Assembly: GCA_001632435.1 (NCBI GenBank)
Contig: KV423975.1
Coordinates: forward strand, 39,145 to 103,144
Reading direction: 5' to 3'
DNA from: Calocera cornea HHB12733
Taxonomy: Eukaryota; Basidiomycota; Dacrymycetes; Dacrymycetales; Dacrymycetaceae
DNA: 64,000 nt
Part shown: piece after piece, positions 1 to 11,200 of the stretch
How the letters are laid out: the number at the start of each line of letters is the position of its first letter
How positions within the stretch are numbered: the stretch's first letter is position 1
Position numbers and translations under genes: made by a program
The notes under the pieces: generated by a model
What the model saw: the letters and a program-made list of their open reading frames with translations, nothing else
Told to the model about the DNA's origin: nothing
Database searches by the model: none

Positions 1-177
1 TTCCATCCAACTGTTTTCCTGCTGAAACTGAGCTATTGCTCATTCTCTGTCTGAGATCAGTTGCTGACAAGGGAGTGATTGGCTTCTGTAGGGGGCCAAG
101 GGACTTGGGCTGGGAAGCTTTGGGAAGCTGACATATAAGTCCCATCCCTTCACTCTCACTCTGACCACCATCTATGA

Positions 178-268
178 TCTTCCCTCCTCCCCCACTCCCA
201 CTCCCTGCTCCCTCCCCACTCCCTCCCCACTCCTGCTTCCCATCCCATCCCATCCTATCCCATCCCAT
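178..268. repeat. Pyrimidine/CCCAT microsatellite
   Basis: The stretch is almost pure C/T with CCCACTCC units that grade into perfect CCCAT repeats. A second (CCCAT)n tract lies at about 3937-3960. Slippage repeats with no coding signal. Confidence 0.85.
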
Positions 269-581
269 TGTCAGGACAAGCAATCAAAGCAACTAGGCTC
301 TCAATTGGAAACCCTTCAATAGATGAGCAGATAGTGTGAGGGCACACAGTCTAGCAAGGCTGCTGACTGAGACAAAGAAGCTGAAGACACAAGGGTTCAG
401 GTGAGGTCATGGCTGACAGTATCCAATAATCAACCACTTGTGCCCTTTGTAAATCCAAATAGGAGATACGTGGGACTTCAAAGGGAGTTCAGACAGAGCA
501 AGCAGAGGTTAGAGAGATTTCAGATGTTTGGAGCGGGAGGATGGATGTGATGACCAGGCTTTCTCACAAGACTATGGATAT

Positions 582-604
582 TCCTCAGAAATCAGATCTA
601 AGGA
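582..604. repeat. CCTCAGA...TCTGAGG palindrome, copy 1
   Basis: Imperfect palindrome of the form CCTCAGAaATCAGATCTaAGG, followed about 25 nt later by TATATAC. Four further copies lie at 2497-2520, 2726-2747, 3504-3525 and 6073-6098. I infer a core-promoter block of one repeat family. Confidence 0.6.
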
Positions 605-1515
605 GAAGCTACTGAAGGTACTGAAGGTTATATACAAAAAGAGCAAACATAGCCTCAGCTTCTCCCAAAAACACCAAAGTGAGACCCAACACTGCCTGAA
701 GCACTGCTGACCACAGCATTACTTATTCAAACACAGCCGAGTACTGCCCTGCACAGCTGAAGGGTCACAGCCTTGCTGAGCCTTGGCTAATCCTATGCCA
801 ATATATCCAAAGTTGGTATTTGGTAGACCGAAGATGTTGCCTGAGAGCCGAAAATGTTGAAAGTAGTCGAATACCTGTGAACCTGCTGATAATAGCTGAA
901 GTTGGGGCAAAGTTGGTGTCCCCTGACAAATAGGAGGTAATCAAAGTAGTAGATTGGACACAGAGTCTAATGCCTAGGTTCCTGTGAGGGCAACCCTAGG
1001 CCCTCTGCAGGCACAACCATACTCAGGGGGCCTGAGCAGGCCCAAATATTCCAGCATCAAAGTCTGTCTCAACTGCCGGAGGGGAGTAGGCCACATGCCA
1101 CATGGTGTGGCATGGGGGGAGGTATGTACGGTTGCACTACTGGCAATGGGCATTGTATTGTGCCAATCACTGCAGCAGGGGCAAGTCATAATTGACAAGG
1201 TCCTTTGGTGCTACATCATAAGGGATATCACAGTGGGGGACATTGCCGGATGGGAGGGTGCACTGCTGAACATAAATCTCAATGCTGTCAAGGGCTGTGA
1301 AAGGGCCTTGGATAATGCCCTCACTAGTTGACCTTCTTCAGGGGGGAGCACCGCAGGATACTGTTAAGACCGTTCTATATTGCAAGAGACGTCTAGATAC
1401 AGCACTAGGAAGGTGGCCGCAGGGAAGGAAGAAGATAGAGAACGAAGGGGACGGAGAATGACAGAAAATTACCATAGGCAGGAGCCCGAGTCCCGGCGAG
1501 GCTCGGGTGTATAGG

Positions 1516-1682
1516 TGTGGCCCCAGTGGGGCCCGGGAATGCGGCTCCGGCATGTTGAGAGGGCGTCAGGGATCACCTGGGTGCACAGCCCCTCGGGGGG
1601 GGCTCCGGAGATGCGGCTCCGGTATGTTGAGAGGGCGTCAGGGTTTAGCCCTCGGCATGCAGCCCCAGTGGGGCCCAATAGT
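1516..1682 (+). repeat. Tandem duplication, ~73-bp unit
   Basis: GCGGCTCCGGCATGTTGAG occurs near 1541 and again (one change) near 1614, each followed by AGGGCGTCAGGG. Both copies are bordered by GC-rich blocks of the type CAGCCCC..GGGG, and GCCCCAGTGGGGCCC appears on both outer sides (about 1518 and 1663). Confidence 0.75.
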
Positions 1683-2384
1683 TGATGTTCAGGAAATATT
1701 AGGAGTGTCGTATATGAAAGTTGTAGGAGTGGTGTGAATGGAATTCTGGGTAAGCAGGGCTTACAGGCTGTCATTGCCGCAACAGTCATGCAGTTGGTGC
1801 AGGGGTACTAAGGTGTCTCACAAGCACACTAATGGAGGAGTGACAGCAGCGGGTGTGGTGCTGCTGCCTTTTGGTTGCTGCAATGGCTTTGTGTTGCAAG
1901 GAGCTTGCTCAGATAGTTGTAAACAGCACTGTGGCATATACCTAATGCCATGCGTGCTGACCCAATCACCTGGTCGGCAACAGTATGCCACAAGTAGGTG
2001 TGTCTGTCTGGCCAGGCCATATCAGATGCATGTAGTCATGCAGTGCAGTCACCACTCTTGGGTGCCACACCTAACCTTGCCATGTTGCAACAGGTTGTCA
2101 CACTGTGTTGCTAGGCTGTGGGCTGCCAGGCCAAGTCACACTGTGTCAGCCCTGTCAAAAGTATTGAAGTCCTTGTCACAAGATGTGACAGTGTCAGGGG
2201 ACACTCTATTTTCCTACTTTATTCGGCCCTTACTCGCTCCAGAAGCACTTCCCAGCATGGAATCCAGCCTTCAGGGTCCAGGCCTATGGCCCAGAGTGTG
2301 GCCCGGACAACCGTGCAGCCATGAGTCTGGCCACTCACCACGACTCAGCATGACTGACTACAACTCACACATGCGCAGCCACAC

Positions 2385-2460
2385 TTGACTCATAGTGACC
2401 CATGATACGCCCCATGATGTGTCCCATGAGACACTCCATGGCCTGACCCATGCAGATCTG
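2385..2460. repeat. CCCATG short-motif cluster
   Basis: Degenerate TGACCCATGA units recur every 13-20 bp; a second cluster of the same motif lies at 3618-3712. The cluster at 2385-2460 immediately precedes a TATATAG and a copy of the TCAGATC-type palindrome at 2497-2520. Confidence 0.6.
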
Positions 2461-4028
2461 TAGGGTATATAGATGTGGGCTCTAGGCCCCCTGGCTCCTC
2501 AGATCTGGTCTCTGAGGACTCTCCACTGTACACCCGTACTCTGTAGTCTCTATAGTCACCTCATCTATCCTATTCTCCACTCTATCCTTGCCCACCCAAC
2601 CTACTCTATCGCTCTACCATTGACTCCAATCTCCGTCTACTCTTGGCGGCCTTGTAGGGTTACTGTATGCCCTCACAGACAGCCAGAGCAAAAATGAGTG
2701 AGATTCAGCCAGGACCCTAGGGGATTCCTGTGAGATCAAATCTAAGGATATACAGACTCCTCCATGAAGGTATATATGCTAAAGAGAAAATAGAAGTAAA
2801 GTGAAAGCAAATGGAAGCAAACCTGTGGATTGATCCTATGGAGGACCTAGGCCCCTAGGGCCACACTCCCTATTGCAGTCTATGACACTTGCCACCTGTC
2901 TGTCTTGGCTGCAGGCCTCAACAAGACTCTTGCCACATGCTTGCCGCTCAACCCTTGCACCTCTGCCTGCCGTCACAGCAAATGCAGCTGGTGGCAGTCT
3001 GCCACCCAGTCCTTGCATCTCTGTCTGTCCTTCATAGTGTAGTGTCCTTGCTGTTGGTGCTGCTGCATGCTCTGTCATGTGTGGCATCTTCTCTGTCAAT
3101 CCTCACTCATGTGTAGGGGGTCCAATGTCACTATCGCACCCTCACTGTTGGTTGGCCTGCCCTCCACAGGTACTTGTCAAGAGTTGCAGGTGCCATGAGG
3201 CAGTGTTGTTGTATGCTTGCCACATTGGGTCTGCATCCTCTGCCTGTGGGTTTAGTTGCCAATGGCAGGTGGAATAGTGCCGTTGCAGGCAACAGCCTTG
3301 TTGTCCATGCCCCAGCCAGGCCCTCTTGTCATCTGTCGACACAGTATACTGTCCTTGTACTCCAATGACCTCAGGTCTCAAGTTATTGGGTTTGTTGCAA
3401 GGAACTGTTACATGTGTTGCTGGCCTGCTTTAGGGATGGTTGCAGACCAACTCAGGGGCTGTGTCAGGTTGCCATGGGACAGTTCCCTACTTTGGTAGTG
3501 AATTCCTGAGAGATCAGCTCTGAGGCTGATCAACCCCTACAGTGCTCCTATTTATAACCAGACATCCATGTACCCTGAATAAATCCATGAAGAAAGGTGT
3601 GGGGAAACATTACCTCTGTTCTATGGCTTGACCCATGGCTTTGACCCATGACTTGACCCATATGCTCACCCATGCTGTGCCCCATGGCACACCCACCCCA
3701 TGAGTGTTCCATGAGTGTGAAGCTTTGGTGTTGATTACCTTCCAATCATTGTCACTTGAGGTCAATTGGTGTTGTTTGGCAAGTGTCCTTAGTCAGTACT
3801 TTGGAGTTAGGCCAGAGCCTAGAGTTGGTTGATGCATCCAAATATAGGGACTTCAGTGGCCAACCAGTGGAAGGTATTGGCTGATTCAAGGGATCATAGG
3901 GCTTGGGTTAGGTTGAAAGAACGTGTACCCTGACACCCATCCCATCCCATCCCATCCCTTGCCCCCCCTGCTGTGCTCACTCTACCCCTCCAACTTGCCC
4001 ATACTGCACTCTGGCCCACCTGCTTTGA

Positions 4029-4559
4029 GTTAATTCTTCTGGTAACCCCTCTACAGAGGCAGCATTCCCCTAATGGCACCCCAGGGAGCAATTTCTCAAA
4101 ATGGCCCCTCCTAAACTGGAGCCAAGAGTTAATGTACATTAGACTAGTGAATATCACAATAGTAGAGCATAGTGAATTGATTTGAAGCACATTCTTAGCT
4201 TTTAGCCTTCTGGAAGTGGCCCAACCAAGCTGCTTCCATGAATTTTTGTGAGTTTTGAGAGAGAAAGCAAATGCAGAAAAGCATTTCTGTATGCTATTTG
4301 CAATTAGGGCATATATGGTTTTTTTTGAGTAAATGGAGGATTCATTTTGAGCTCCAGCATGATACTGCTTATGTACAAGAAACAGTGATCAAAAGGCACT
4401 TGAAAGTCACTTCATTATGGTACTGTTAATAAAATAGTCACTACTCCAAGGTGTGTTAACTCTCAGCCCTGGTCAGGGAGGGGCCATTTCAAGAAATTGC
4501 TCCCATGGGGGCCATTGGGGGAACACTGCCTCTGTAGAGGGGCTACCAGAAGAATTAAC
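4029..4559. mobile_element. MITE-like inverted-repeat element
   Basis: Two arms of about 110-140 bp (roughly 4029-4140 and 4448-4559) are imperfect reverse complements. The left arm begins GTTAATTCTTCTGG and the right arm ends CCAGAAGAATTAAC; both contain CCCCTCTACAGAGGCAG or its complement. The roughly 300-bp centre encodes nothing recognisable. No clear target-site duplication is visible, so ends are approximate. Confidence 0.75.
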
Positions 4560-4793
4560 TTGCCTGCTTGCCTCCTGTGCCATTCCCTACCTGCTGCACT
4601 CCCCCAACTGCTAGGCTCATCCTGCCAACTTCCCTCTTGCAGCCTATTTGTGAACCTCCTCTGGAGGGCCAAATAAGGCAGTTTGGTGCATATATGTGCC
4701 TAGCATCAACATGTTTAAGCTCATTCTAAGGTGAGTATACTTCAAGTAGTACAAACTATTTTGCCCATTGGTGTATAAACAACACATTAATGT

Positions 4794-5552
4794 ACTTTAG
4801 CGGTTAGCGGGTCACAGCAGTTTGTGGGTCACTCCACACAGCCACGGCACCTGTTACTTTGTGCATGTAATTTCTCCATCAACACAGTGTCAAATTCATT
4901 CTAGAAGGGAATAAGGACTGCAGTCAGATTATTTGCTCTAGCTTACAGCTTTTATCCATCTGTTTCTGCTGTCCCTAAAGGCTGCCTGACCACTTCTATG
5001 CTGCACAGCCACAATTTTCAAGTCTGACTTTAAAGTACAACAGCAGATGCAATACTGCTCATACAACCTCTACACTGCATGAAACATCTGTTATGTATCT
5101 GTACCAGATGCCTACAGGAAGAATTTCAGTGCAGAGGCCTGGTTGTGGTATTTCTGACCATCAGAGTGCCAGATAAGGGCATGATGGGACAAACTGCCAA
5201 GTCGAGGCATTTTCAACAGAAACCCTCTTGCATACTGCTTATTGATCTATTCATTAGAGTCCCCCACATGCACCAGTAATCATCTGGACATTGTTGCATC
5301 AGCTGTCAGTCTTAGAAGTCAGACTCAAAAGGTGTGGCTGTGTATCATAGAAGTGGTCATACAGTTGTTTGGGGCAAGCAAAAAGGTTAAGTTCAAGTGG
5401 TGTACTAGAGCAGATAGTCCCACTGCAGTCCTTGGTCCTTGCTAGAATGAATTCAGCAATGTGTTGACAGAGAAATTACATGCACAAAGTAACAGGTACT
5501 GTGGCTGTGTGGAGTGACCCACAAACTGCTGTGACCCGCTAACTGCTAAAGT
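4794..5552. mobile_element. Foldback/MITE element with long arms and ATGT flanks
   Basis: Inverted repeats extend about 270 bp from each end (4794-~5060 and ~5285-5552), starting ACTTTAGCGGTTAGCGGG and ending with the complement. Shared landmarks include GGGTCACTCCACACAGCCAC near both ends and TGACCACTTCTATG further in. The element is flanked by ATGT on both sides (4790-4793 and 5553-5556), consistent with a 4-bp target duplication. No transposase is encoded in the short central part. Confidence 0.8.
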
Positions 5553-5679
5553 ATGTTAGTACTAGTGAAAGTGCAATATTGTAATTACAGTGGTGACAAA
5601 AAGGTTTGCACCACACCCTGAGTGACATGTTGGCCCTGCTTGTTGTGAGGGCACGCAACCCACAATAGGACAAGCCGGA

Positions 5680-6450
5680 GGAACCGGAATAGGTGGGAAG
5701 GGTGTAGAGGATGTTGTCTAAGCTATTCCGATTCCCTGGAATGTGATAGAGTCCAATTCCGCTTCTGTTTGGTGGCTGGGGGTCCGGAACGGGTGATTCC
5801 GGATATTTGGTGAAGTGGTTGACTTGTGGGGCCAAGTCCGAGGAGGGGGATAGATGGGGAATGTGTAGGAGAACACACTACAACCAATTCCGAAGGGGCG
5901 GAGTTGATATTGAGCTATTCCGGCTCCGTTTGAGGATGGGAGGTCGGAATGACGCAATTCCGGAGTTGGCAGTCCGGAATAGGAATTGGCAGGTGTAGAA
6001 GGGCAAGCAGAGAGCGGAATAGGTATGAGATGAGATGCTGGGTTACTATTTCCCACAGGAGGTTGCGGGGAATCCTCAGAGATCAGATCTGAGGACTCCC
6101 GTACTATCCTACTCTACTATATATAGGAATTCGGAGTGCACCGCTATCCAAAACATGTCGGAAGTGTTGTCTAGCCTTCCTGTGCCCTTGTATAGCCTAT
6201 TCCGATCCTGCACTGCCCATTCCGCTTGTTGGAACAGCATTCCAGTGATGCATCGCCTTGGGGCGGTGCAGAGGTTGCGCATGGCTATGCAAGGGTGGGA
6301 ATGGACTGGAATACCTGGAGAACCTTTGGAATAGGAGCCTGGGCATTGCCTGAGGCAGGGACATCTTGTCCTGTCCCATTCCGTTCCATATTGAGCTGTT
6401 CCATGGGGTTTCAAGGTGTCGCGGAGTTCGGAATATCGGAATAGGCTTCG
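5680..6450. repeat. ATTCCG/CGGAATA motif array inside the transposon
   Basis: About twenty or more copies of TATTCCG, ATTCCG, CGGAAT or one-mismatch versions occur in both orientations at irregular 15-60 bp spacing, far above chance. The array separates the left terminal repeat from the transposase. At 6073-6098 it contains a palindrome copy followed by CTATATATAGG, so this may be a second element nested in the transposon. Confidence 0.7.
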
Positions 6451-6722
6451 GAGTTGCTGTAGTGCCCTGACACTTGTGCAATGTAAGTCACGGTCATCCA
6501 GGCAGCCTTCTTGCCAAATCTAGATACTGGTTTAATATAAAACTGTAATCCCATCTATCCTGAAACCAGGGGAAGGCTTCTGACCGATTTTGGGCCTATC
6601 AATGCAAGGAGTAATGTGACTGAAGGTGCACAGACCATTGAGTGTGCAATCAGTCTAGGTGCATCTCACAGGCATAAAGACCAGCTTGTCTCCTCCGTAG
6701 CTTCCCACACACCACAGCAGAG

Positions 6723-7782
6723 ATGCCTGCAACACCTTTTACTCCTACTTGATGCCCCACAAGAACCTTTTCCAAGCTCACCCCAACCCGCCGGGCTCTG
6801 ATTGTGGGCTGGAAGGAGGCCGGTTGAACAGGGGGCCGGATTGCCAACACCTTGGCTGTCACCGCTCAACTGTGAACTGACTTACTCCGAAATATAAGAA
6901 GGCACCATCCTTCTACTGGCAGACACTGGTCTCTGGACGGCCCCCACACCTCTCAGACCATGATCAACAGCAAATGGTTCACTGGATCGACTCTGGTAAG
7001 GCACGCAACGGCAAGGACATCCACCACTGGCTCTTCCCCCATGTTTCAGGCTCAACTATCCACCTTGCCCATCGCCAGGAGGGCCTCTTTGGCCACATTT
7101 ATCACAAGAAATCTTTCCTTCCCAGGCATGCCATCAAGTACTGGCTGGCCTGGGCCAAGGCCGTTGAGCAGTGGACGGTAGACAACTGGCGCAAGGTCAT
7201 CTTCTCTGATGAATCAAAGTTCAACCTCTTTGGCTCAGATGGCAAGCTGTACTGCTGCCATTGCCCAGGAGACGAGCTCCTTCCTCAGAATGTGCACAAG
7301 ATTGTGAAGCACGGGGGCGGGTCAGTGATGGTCTGGGGATGCCTCGGCCCCTGGGGCACTGGCCGCTCTCTTGCATCAGAGGATGCTGCAACGCACTTGG
7401 ATACATCAAAATCCTTGACACTGCTCTTTGCAACTCTTGCATTGACCATGGCACACAGATGAAGAAGATGATCTTTCAGCAAGACAACACACCCATCCAT
7501 ACAGCCAAATGGACCAAGGCATTCTTCACCCACGAGCAAATCACAACACTCAACTGGCCGCCTTACTCTCCAGATCTGAACATCATTGAGAAAGCCTGGC
7601 ATGAGCTTGACCATCAAATCTGTGCTTGAGTCCCTCTTCTATCTAATGAGGATCAGCTGTGGACAATGCTGCAGGAGGGACGGGCGGGCCTGAACCTTGA
7701 GTACATAGATAAGCTGTACCACTCCATGCCTGATTGTGTAGCAGCTGTGATTGCAGCAAACGGGTACTGGATAGATTACTGA
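6723..7782 (+). pseudogene. Tc1/mariner DDE transposase, frameshifted
   Basis: The reading contains a helix-turn-helix part (LTPTRRALIVGWKEAG, about 6775), then the DDE core: FSDESKFNLFG (first Asp, about 7203), GGGSVMVWG (about 7314), QQDNTPIHTAKW (second Asp, about 7479) and NWPPYSPDLNIIE (about 7552), and the usual C-terminal SMPDCVAAVIAANG ending at TGA 7780-7782. At least one frameshift at about 7345-7440 separates the first from the second Asp block. Stops also occur near 6750 and 7627 in the expected frame. It encodes no functional enzyme; family assignment is secure. Confidence 0.9.
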
Positions 7783-7989
7783 CGGGCAATGTCATGACAC
7801 GGTTCAGGGTGTGGTGCAAAACTGTTTGTCACCACTGTAGTAGTAGCCATGGTAGTGATAAAATTGAGCTGTTTAGATACTGGATTTCAGAATGTGCTGA
7901 ACATGGCTCACTGTCTTCTTCTTATCAGTCACTTTGACTAAGAAAGCAAGAAGTTGATAATAAGCCCTCTCCATGGGCAATTACTACTT

Positions 7990-8320
7990 CTGGTACTCAG
8001 CAGTTTGCAGGGACTTAGTGATAGTGAAGCAATCCCTCAAGCAGACACAATCCCTCAAACAGAAGCAATTGCAAATATGGAATCAATACATTATCCCGGA
8101 AGCAAAGCCCTCAGCAGAAGTACTTAAATGAGGGGGCAAGAGCAAACTGCTCCAAGCTGCTGGCCAGAATTCAATTGCTTAGCGGAAATAAAACTGCTAG
8201 TGGAAATAAAATCTTGAGTGAAAGCAGAACACGAAGCGGGACCTCAGAAAGTGCGGGAGCAACAACTTCCAAACAGAAGCAAGAAACTATGAGTCCTTCA
8301 AAAGCAGAGTTATGGCCTCC
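7990..8320 (+). repeat. GGAAGCAAA-type short-motif array
   Basis: Degenerate units such as CCGGAAGCAAA, AGCGGAAATAAAA, CAGAAGCAA and GAAGCGGG recur about every 20 bp, all in plus orientation. The same unit builds the arrays at 38.1-38.45 and 41.75-42.27 kb. Confidence 0.6.
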
Positions 8321-8457
8321 AGTCATGAGAAGTCAGACCCCACAACTCATTTCACAAAGGCTGTGCAGCTCGTTGTCATCAATATTTACGTTACAAACAC
8401 GCTGCTCTCATACAGTTTCACTGGACCATGCAAGTTTACAAGCAACAAGCGCGATAC

Positions 8458-10529
8458 CTAACTGGGCTGACTTGGTAGAAATGCTGACGTTGGAGACCGT
8501 TCGTGCTGCTCTGCATCCCCATCTCTTCCTCTCGACTCGCAGTTCGTCACAGAATGGCCAGCAAGGGCCAGAGTCTCTCCATAAGCCGGCACTTTGGTCG
8601 GCTGTGGCTGCTGTTGGACCATTGATGCTGTCTGCACAGATGATGATGTCACCGCAGTAGGGGGACTGGCCTGGTAATACGGATAGTAGGAATAATATGC
8701 AGCGTTAAGCGGACTCGGAGTGACACCAGCCGATGGACTCTGGCCTACCCCGTTGAGCGCTCGCGGTGTAGCCGGACTGGTGGGCACAGAGGACGCGGGG
8801 GCTGTTGTACCTGAGGCTCCAGCTTGCAGGCTGACTCCACTGGTTTTTACCATGTTGAGGACTGCGGCCAATCCACTTAGCTGCGCAGGGTCCAGGAGAC
8901 TGAGGTTAATCGTGATATCCAACATCTGGCCATTCTCCCTTGTCCCAACGAGGACCGCAGGTGGGGGTGCGTTCGCTGATGATGCTTCAGTGGCCTGGAC
9001 GGGACGAATGCCGAGCGTTTCAAAGGCGGGCAGAACAGAGGCAGGGATTTGTAGCGGGATCGGGTGCGTCGGCACAGCACGCACGGGCGTTGCCGTTGTC
9101 AAGGATGCCATCCCAACCACCGATGTTGAAGTGGCTAACGGGGCTGTTTGGTCAATCGCAGCTGGTATATGAGCAGACGGAAGCGAGGCTTTGGTAGACG
9201 TCGGCACGGATGGCGCTGTCGGTGGTACCAAAGATGTTGCAACTGTTGGGGGCTGTGCCGCTGTAGAGGGAGACGGTACGTTCAGTGGAGTAATAGATGT
9301 AGCCGGGGATGTAGCTGGCGCATAAGATCCAGGAGTGGCAGCTGCTGATACTGTAGCAACCCCCGTTCGTTGAGCGGCTTGTGTTTGAGCTTGTGCATAG
9401 GCAGCCCACGCTTGAGCGTACTGCATATACGCAGCTCGGTAGTCTCCAGACTGTGCTTGTCGTTGTATCTCAGCACTGCTGATCGGGACAGCGCCGGTTG
9501 CAGCGGTATAACCGGCATATGGGTTACCCGGCGTCCTTGCAGTGGGCGAATGTGCTGCAGCCGATGCCTGAGCGACAGCGGCGAGCTGCGCGGTATACGC
9601 CTGGTACGCCTTCCTTGCCTCAGCTTGCTCCTTCTCCTTCTTCTCCCGGGCATCTTTCTCCATCTGCGCAAGCTGGTCTCGCGTGGCACGAATCTCGGTG
9701 TTGAGCAGCGCATTGTACCGTCGATCATCATCCAGAGCAAGAGACTGAACTTGATACAGCTGTTCTGATGGAGCCTCGTGCTAAATCGCTCAGGCTTCGT
9801 TCCACGTGCCGTACAAAGCTTAACACACCTTAGCTGATTTCGTTCTTATGCTATGGAATCGATCCTGGAGTGCCTTTCGACGCTTGAGTAGGGCCAGATT
9901 GCTTCTGAGATCTGCCGTTTGTGCGTCAATGATTTCCAAGGAGAAGCAATTGTCCTGACACACCTTGGACATCTTGACGAAGAGCCCCAGCCTCTTCGTC
10001 TTCTTTCTCTTTCCTCTTCAGATTCCGCGTTCTTGTTGAAAGGATGTCTTCATCGGGCTGCTGAAAGATGTGATACGGCAGTAGACGGTGGACAACATCA
10101 GTTGCATCTCTGAAGGGGGTCTTGTAGTCGGGATAGGTGACTGCAAGCTGGTCCGCAAGAATAGCTTGCGCCACTCTGGCTATGCGCTCAAACCCCGAAG
10201 CCTTCAGCGTCAAGCCAAGCTACATACCTGTGCGCGGCCTCTCGCATCAGGAGGGCATCTTCTTCCCTTGCTATCCGCTTCCTCTTGGCCGATTCCTTCT
10301 CGGTAGGCTCGTCAGCCTTTCGCTGTGTATTGTTGGGCTCGCCCTGACCGGCCGGTGTCACTGTGTTGTCTGCTGTCGCTTTCGATGTTGACGGCGCCAA
10401 TTGAGCCGCATAATAGGCAGCATAAGCAGCTGGCGAATACGACTGTCGGCGGGAGGCACTTGTAGAGGGCGAGGTAGGTGAGATTGCGGCTGCCTGGCGT
10501 TGTTCTGTCTGGGCCGGTGCGTGCGCCAT
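8458..10529 (-). CDS. GLTSCR-domain protein (putative SWI/SNF accessory subunit)
   Basis: Four exons (10228-10529, 9964-10175, 9829-9911, 8458-9780) give 639 aa. After an Ala/Ser/Pro-rich N-terminus comes the GLTSCR1/BICRA-type domain (about residues 95-200), recognised by PDYKTPF and DVVHRLLPYHIFQ and continuing as a charged helical stretch through exons 3 and 4. The roughly 400-residue C-terminal part is low complexity (Ala, Thr, Pro, Ser). In animals this domain defines a subunit of non-canonical BAF chromatin remodellers; the role in fungi is inference. All introns are 48-52 nt with GT-AG ends and keep the frame. The 3' end assumes the long last exon has no further intron. Confidence 0.8.
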
Positions 10530-11200
10530 GAATGGTCTTCCGCAACACGCGCAGACGCGTGATTCAGGGCTGGTCCCGTCACGGATTCAATTATTCCCAA
10601 ACGACGTACAACCCTTTGCCAGTGAGCAAGCAGTGAGTCATGTGTGTAGCTCAATGCGACATTGCAAGTTTACGACAGGCGTGCAGCAACCTCCTCCCCG
10701 CTTTGGTCAGACTCAGAACGTCACATGGCTTCTCCGCTTGATCCCACTGCTAGGGCTGCCCCTCACGTCCAGGCTCCCGGGCGCAACATGCTGCGTTTCT
10801 TCACTTTCCTTACCCGTGGCCGAGCAGGGTTAGAATTCTAGCTGTCCGCGAAGTCCACAGTCCTGTACCGCCAAAGTGGCACGGAACTGCTCACCAGGCA
10901 AACACTTACCCTTGCTTCCAGTGCAGTGCAATATTGATACCCACTATGGCAATGGAATCATCCGAAAACAGGAACGAAATGGGTTCGGGTTCGGCCCCAA
11001 GCACACATAAAACATTTAATTTCGTCATTTGAGCACATCATAAGAGGAGCGCATCGTGACGTTCATGGAGTATCATGAGGCGTCACTATTAGGGGATCAT
11101 AACTGGCGTTGAAAAGACATAAACCAGATGTACTGGTCTGGAGAAGTGAAATGAAACATCGCGGGCCATGTGCATCCGTGTCCGGTTTGGTGGGAGTCGC
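10530..11200. other. Intergenic, no gene seen
   Basis: Between the GLTSCR gene start and the 3' end of the opsin-related gene I find no conserved frame. It should hold the GLTSCR promoter and the opsin 3' untranslated region. Confidence 0.5.

Larger units (their letters stand above)
1..4028. other. Repeat-derived region without intact genes
   Basis: I see no recognisable protein in these 4 kb. Open frames such as the 216-codon one at 1738-2388 are rich in Cys/His/Ser and resemble no family. The stretch holds degenerate short-motif clusters (CCCATG type at 2385-2460 and 3618-3712; TTGCCAC/TGTTGC type at about 1760-2190 and 2880-3440), a tandem duplication near 1.5 kb, and several copies of a palindrome followed by TATA-like sequences. 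It reads as decayed transposable-element DNA, perhaps solo LTRs. Confidence 0.6.
5588..7837 (+). mobile_element. Tc1/mariner-type transposon, 2.25 kb
   Basis: Terminal inverted repeats of about 42 bp begin CAGTGGTGACAAA at 5588 and end with its reverse complement at 7837; both contain TTTGCACCACACCCTGA or its complement. TA dinucleotides flank both ends (5586-5587 and 7838-7839), the target duplication of this superfamily. The element contains a broken transposase in its right half and an unusual array of ATTCCG/CGGAAT motifs in its left half. Confidence 0.9.
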
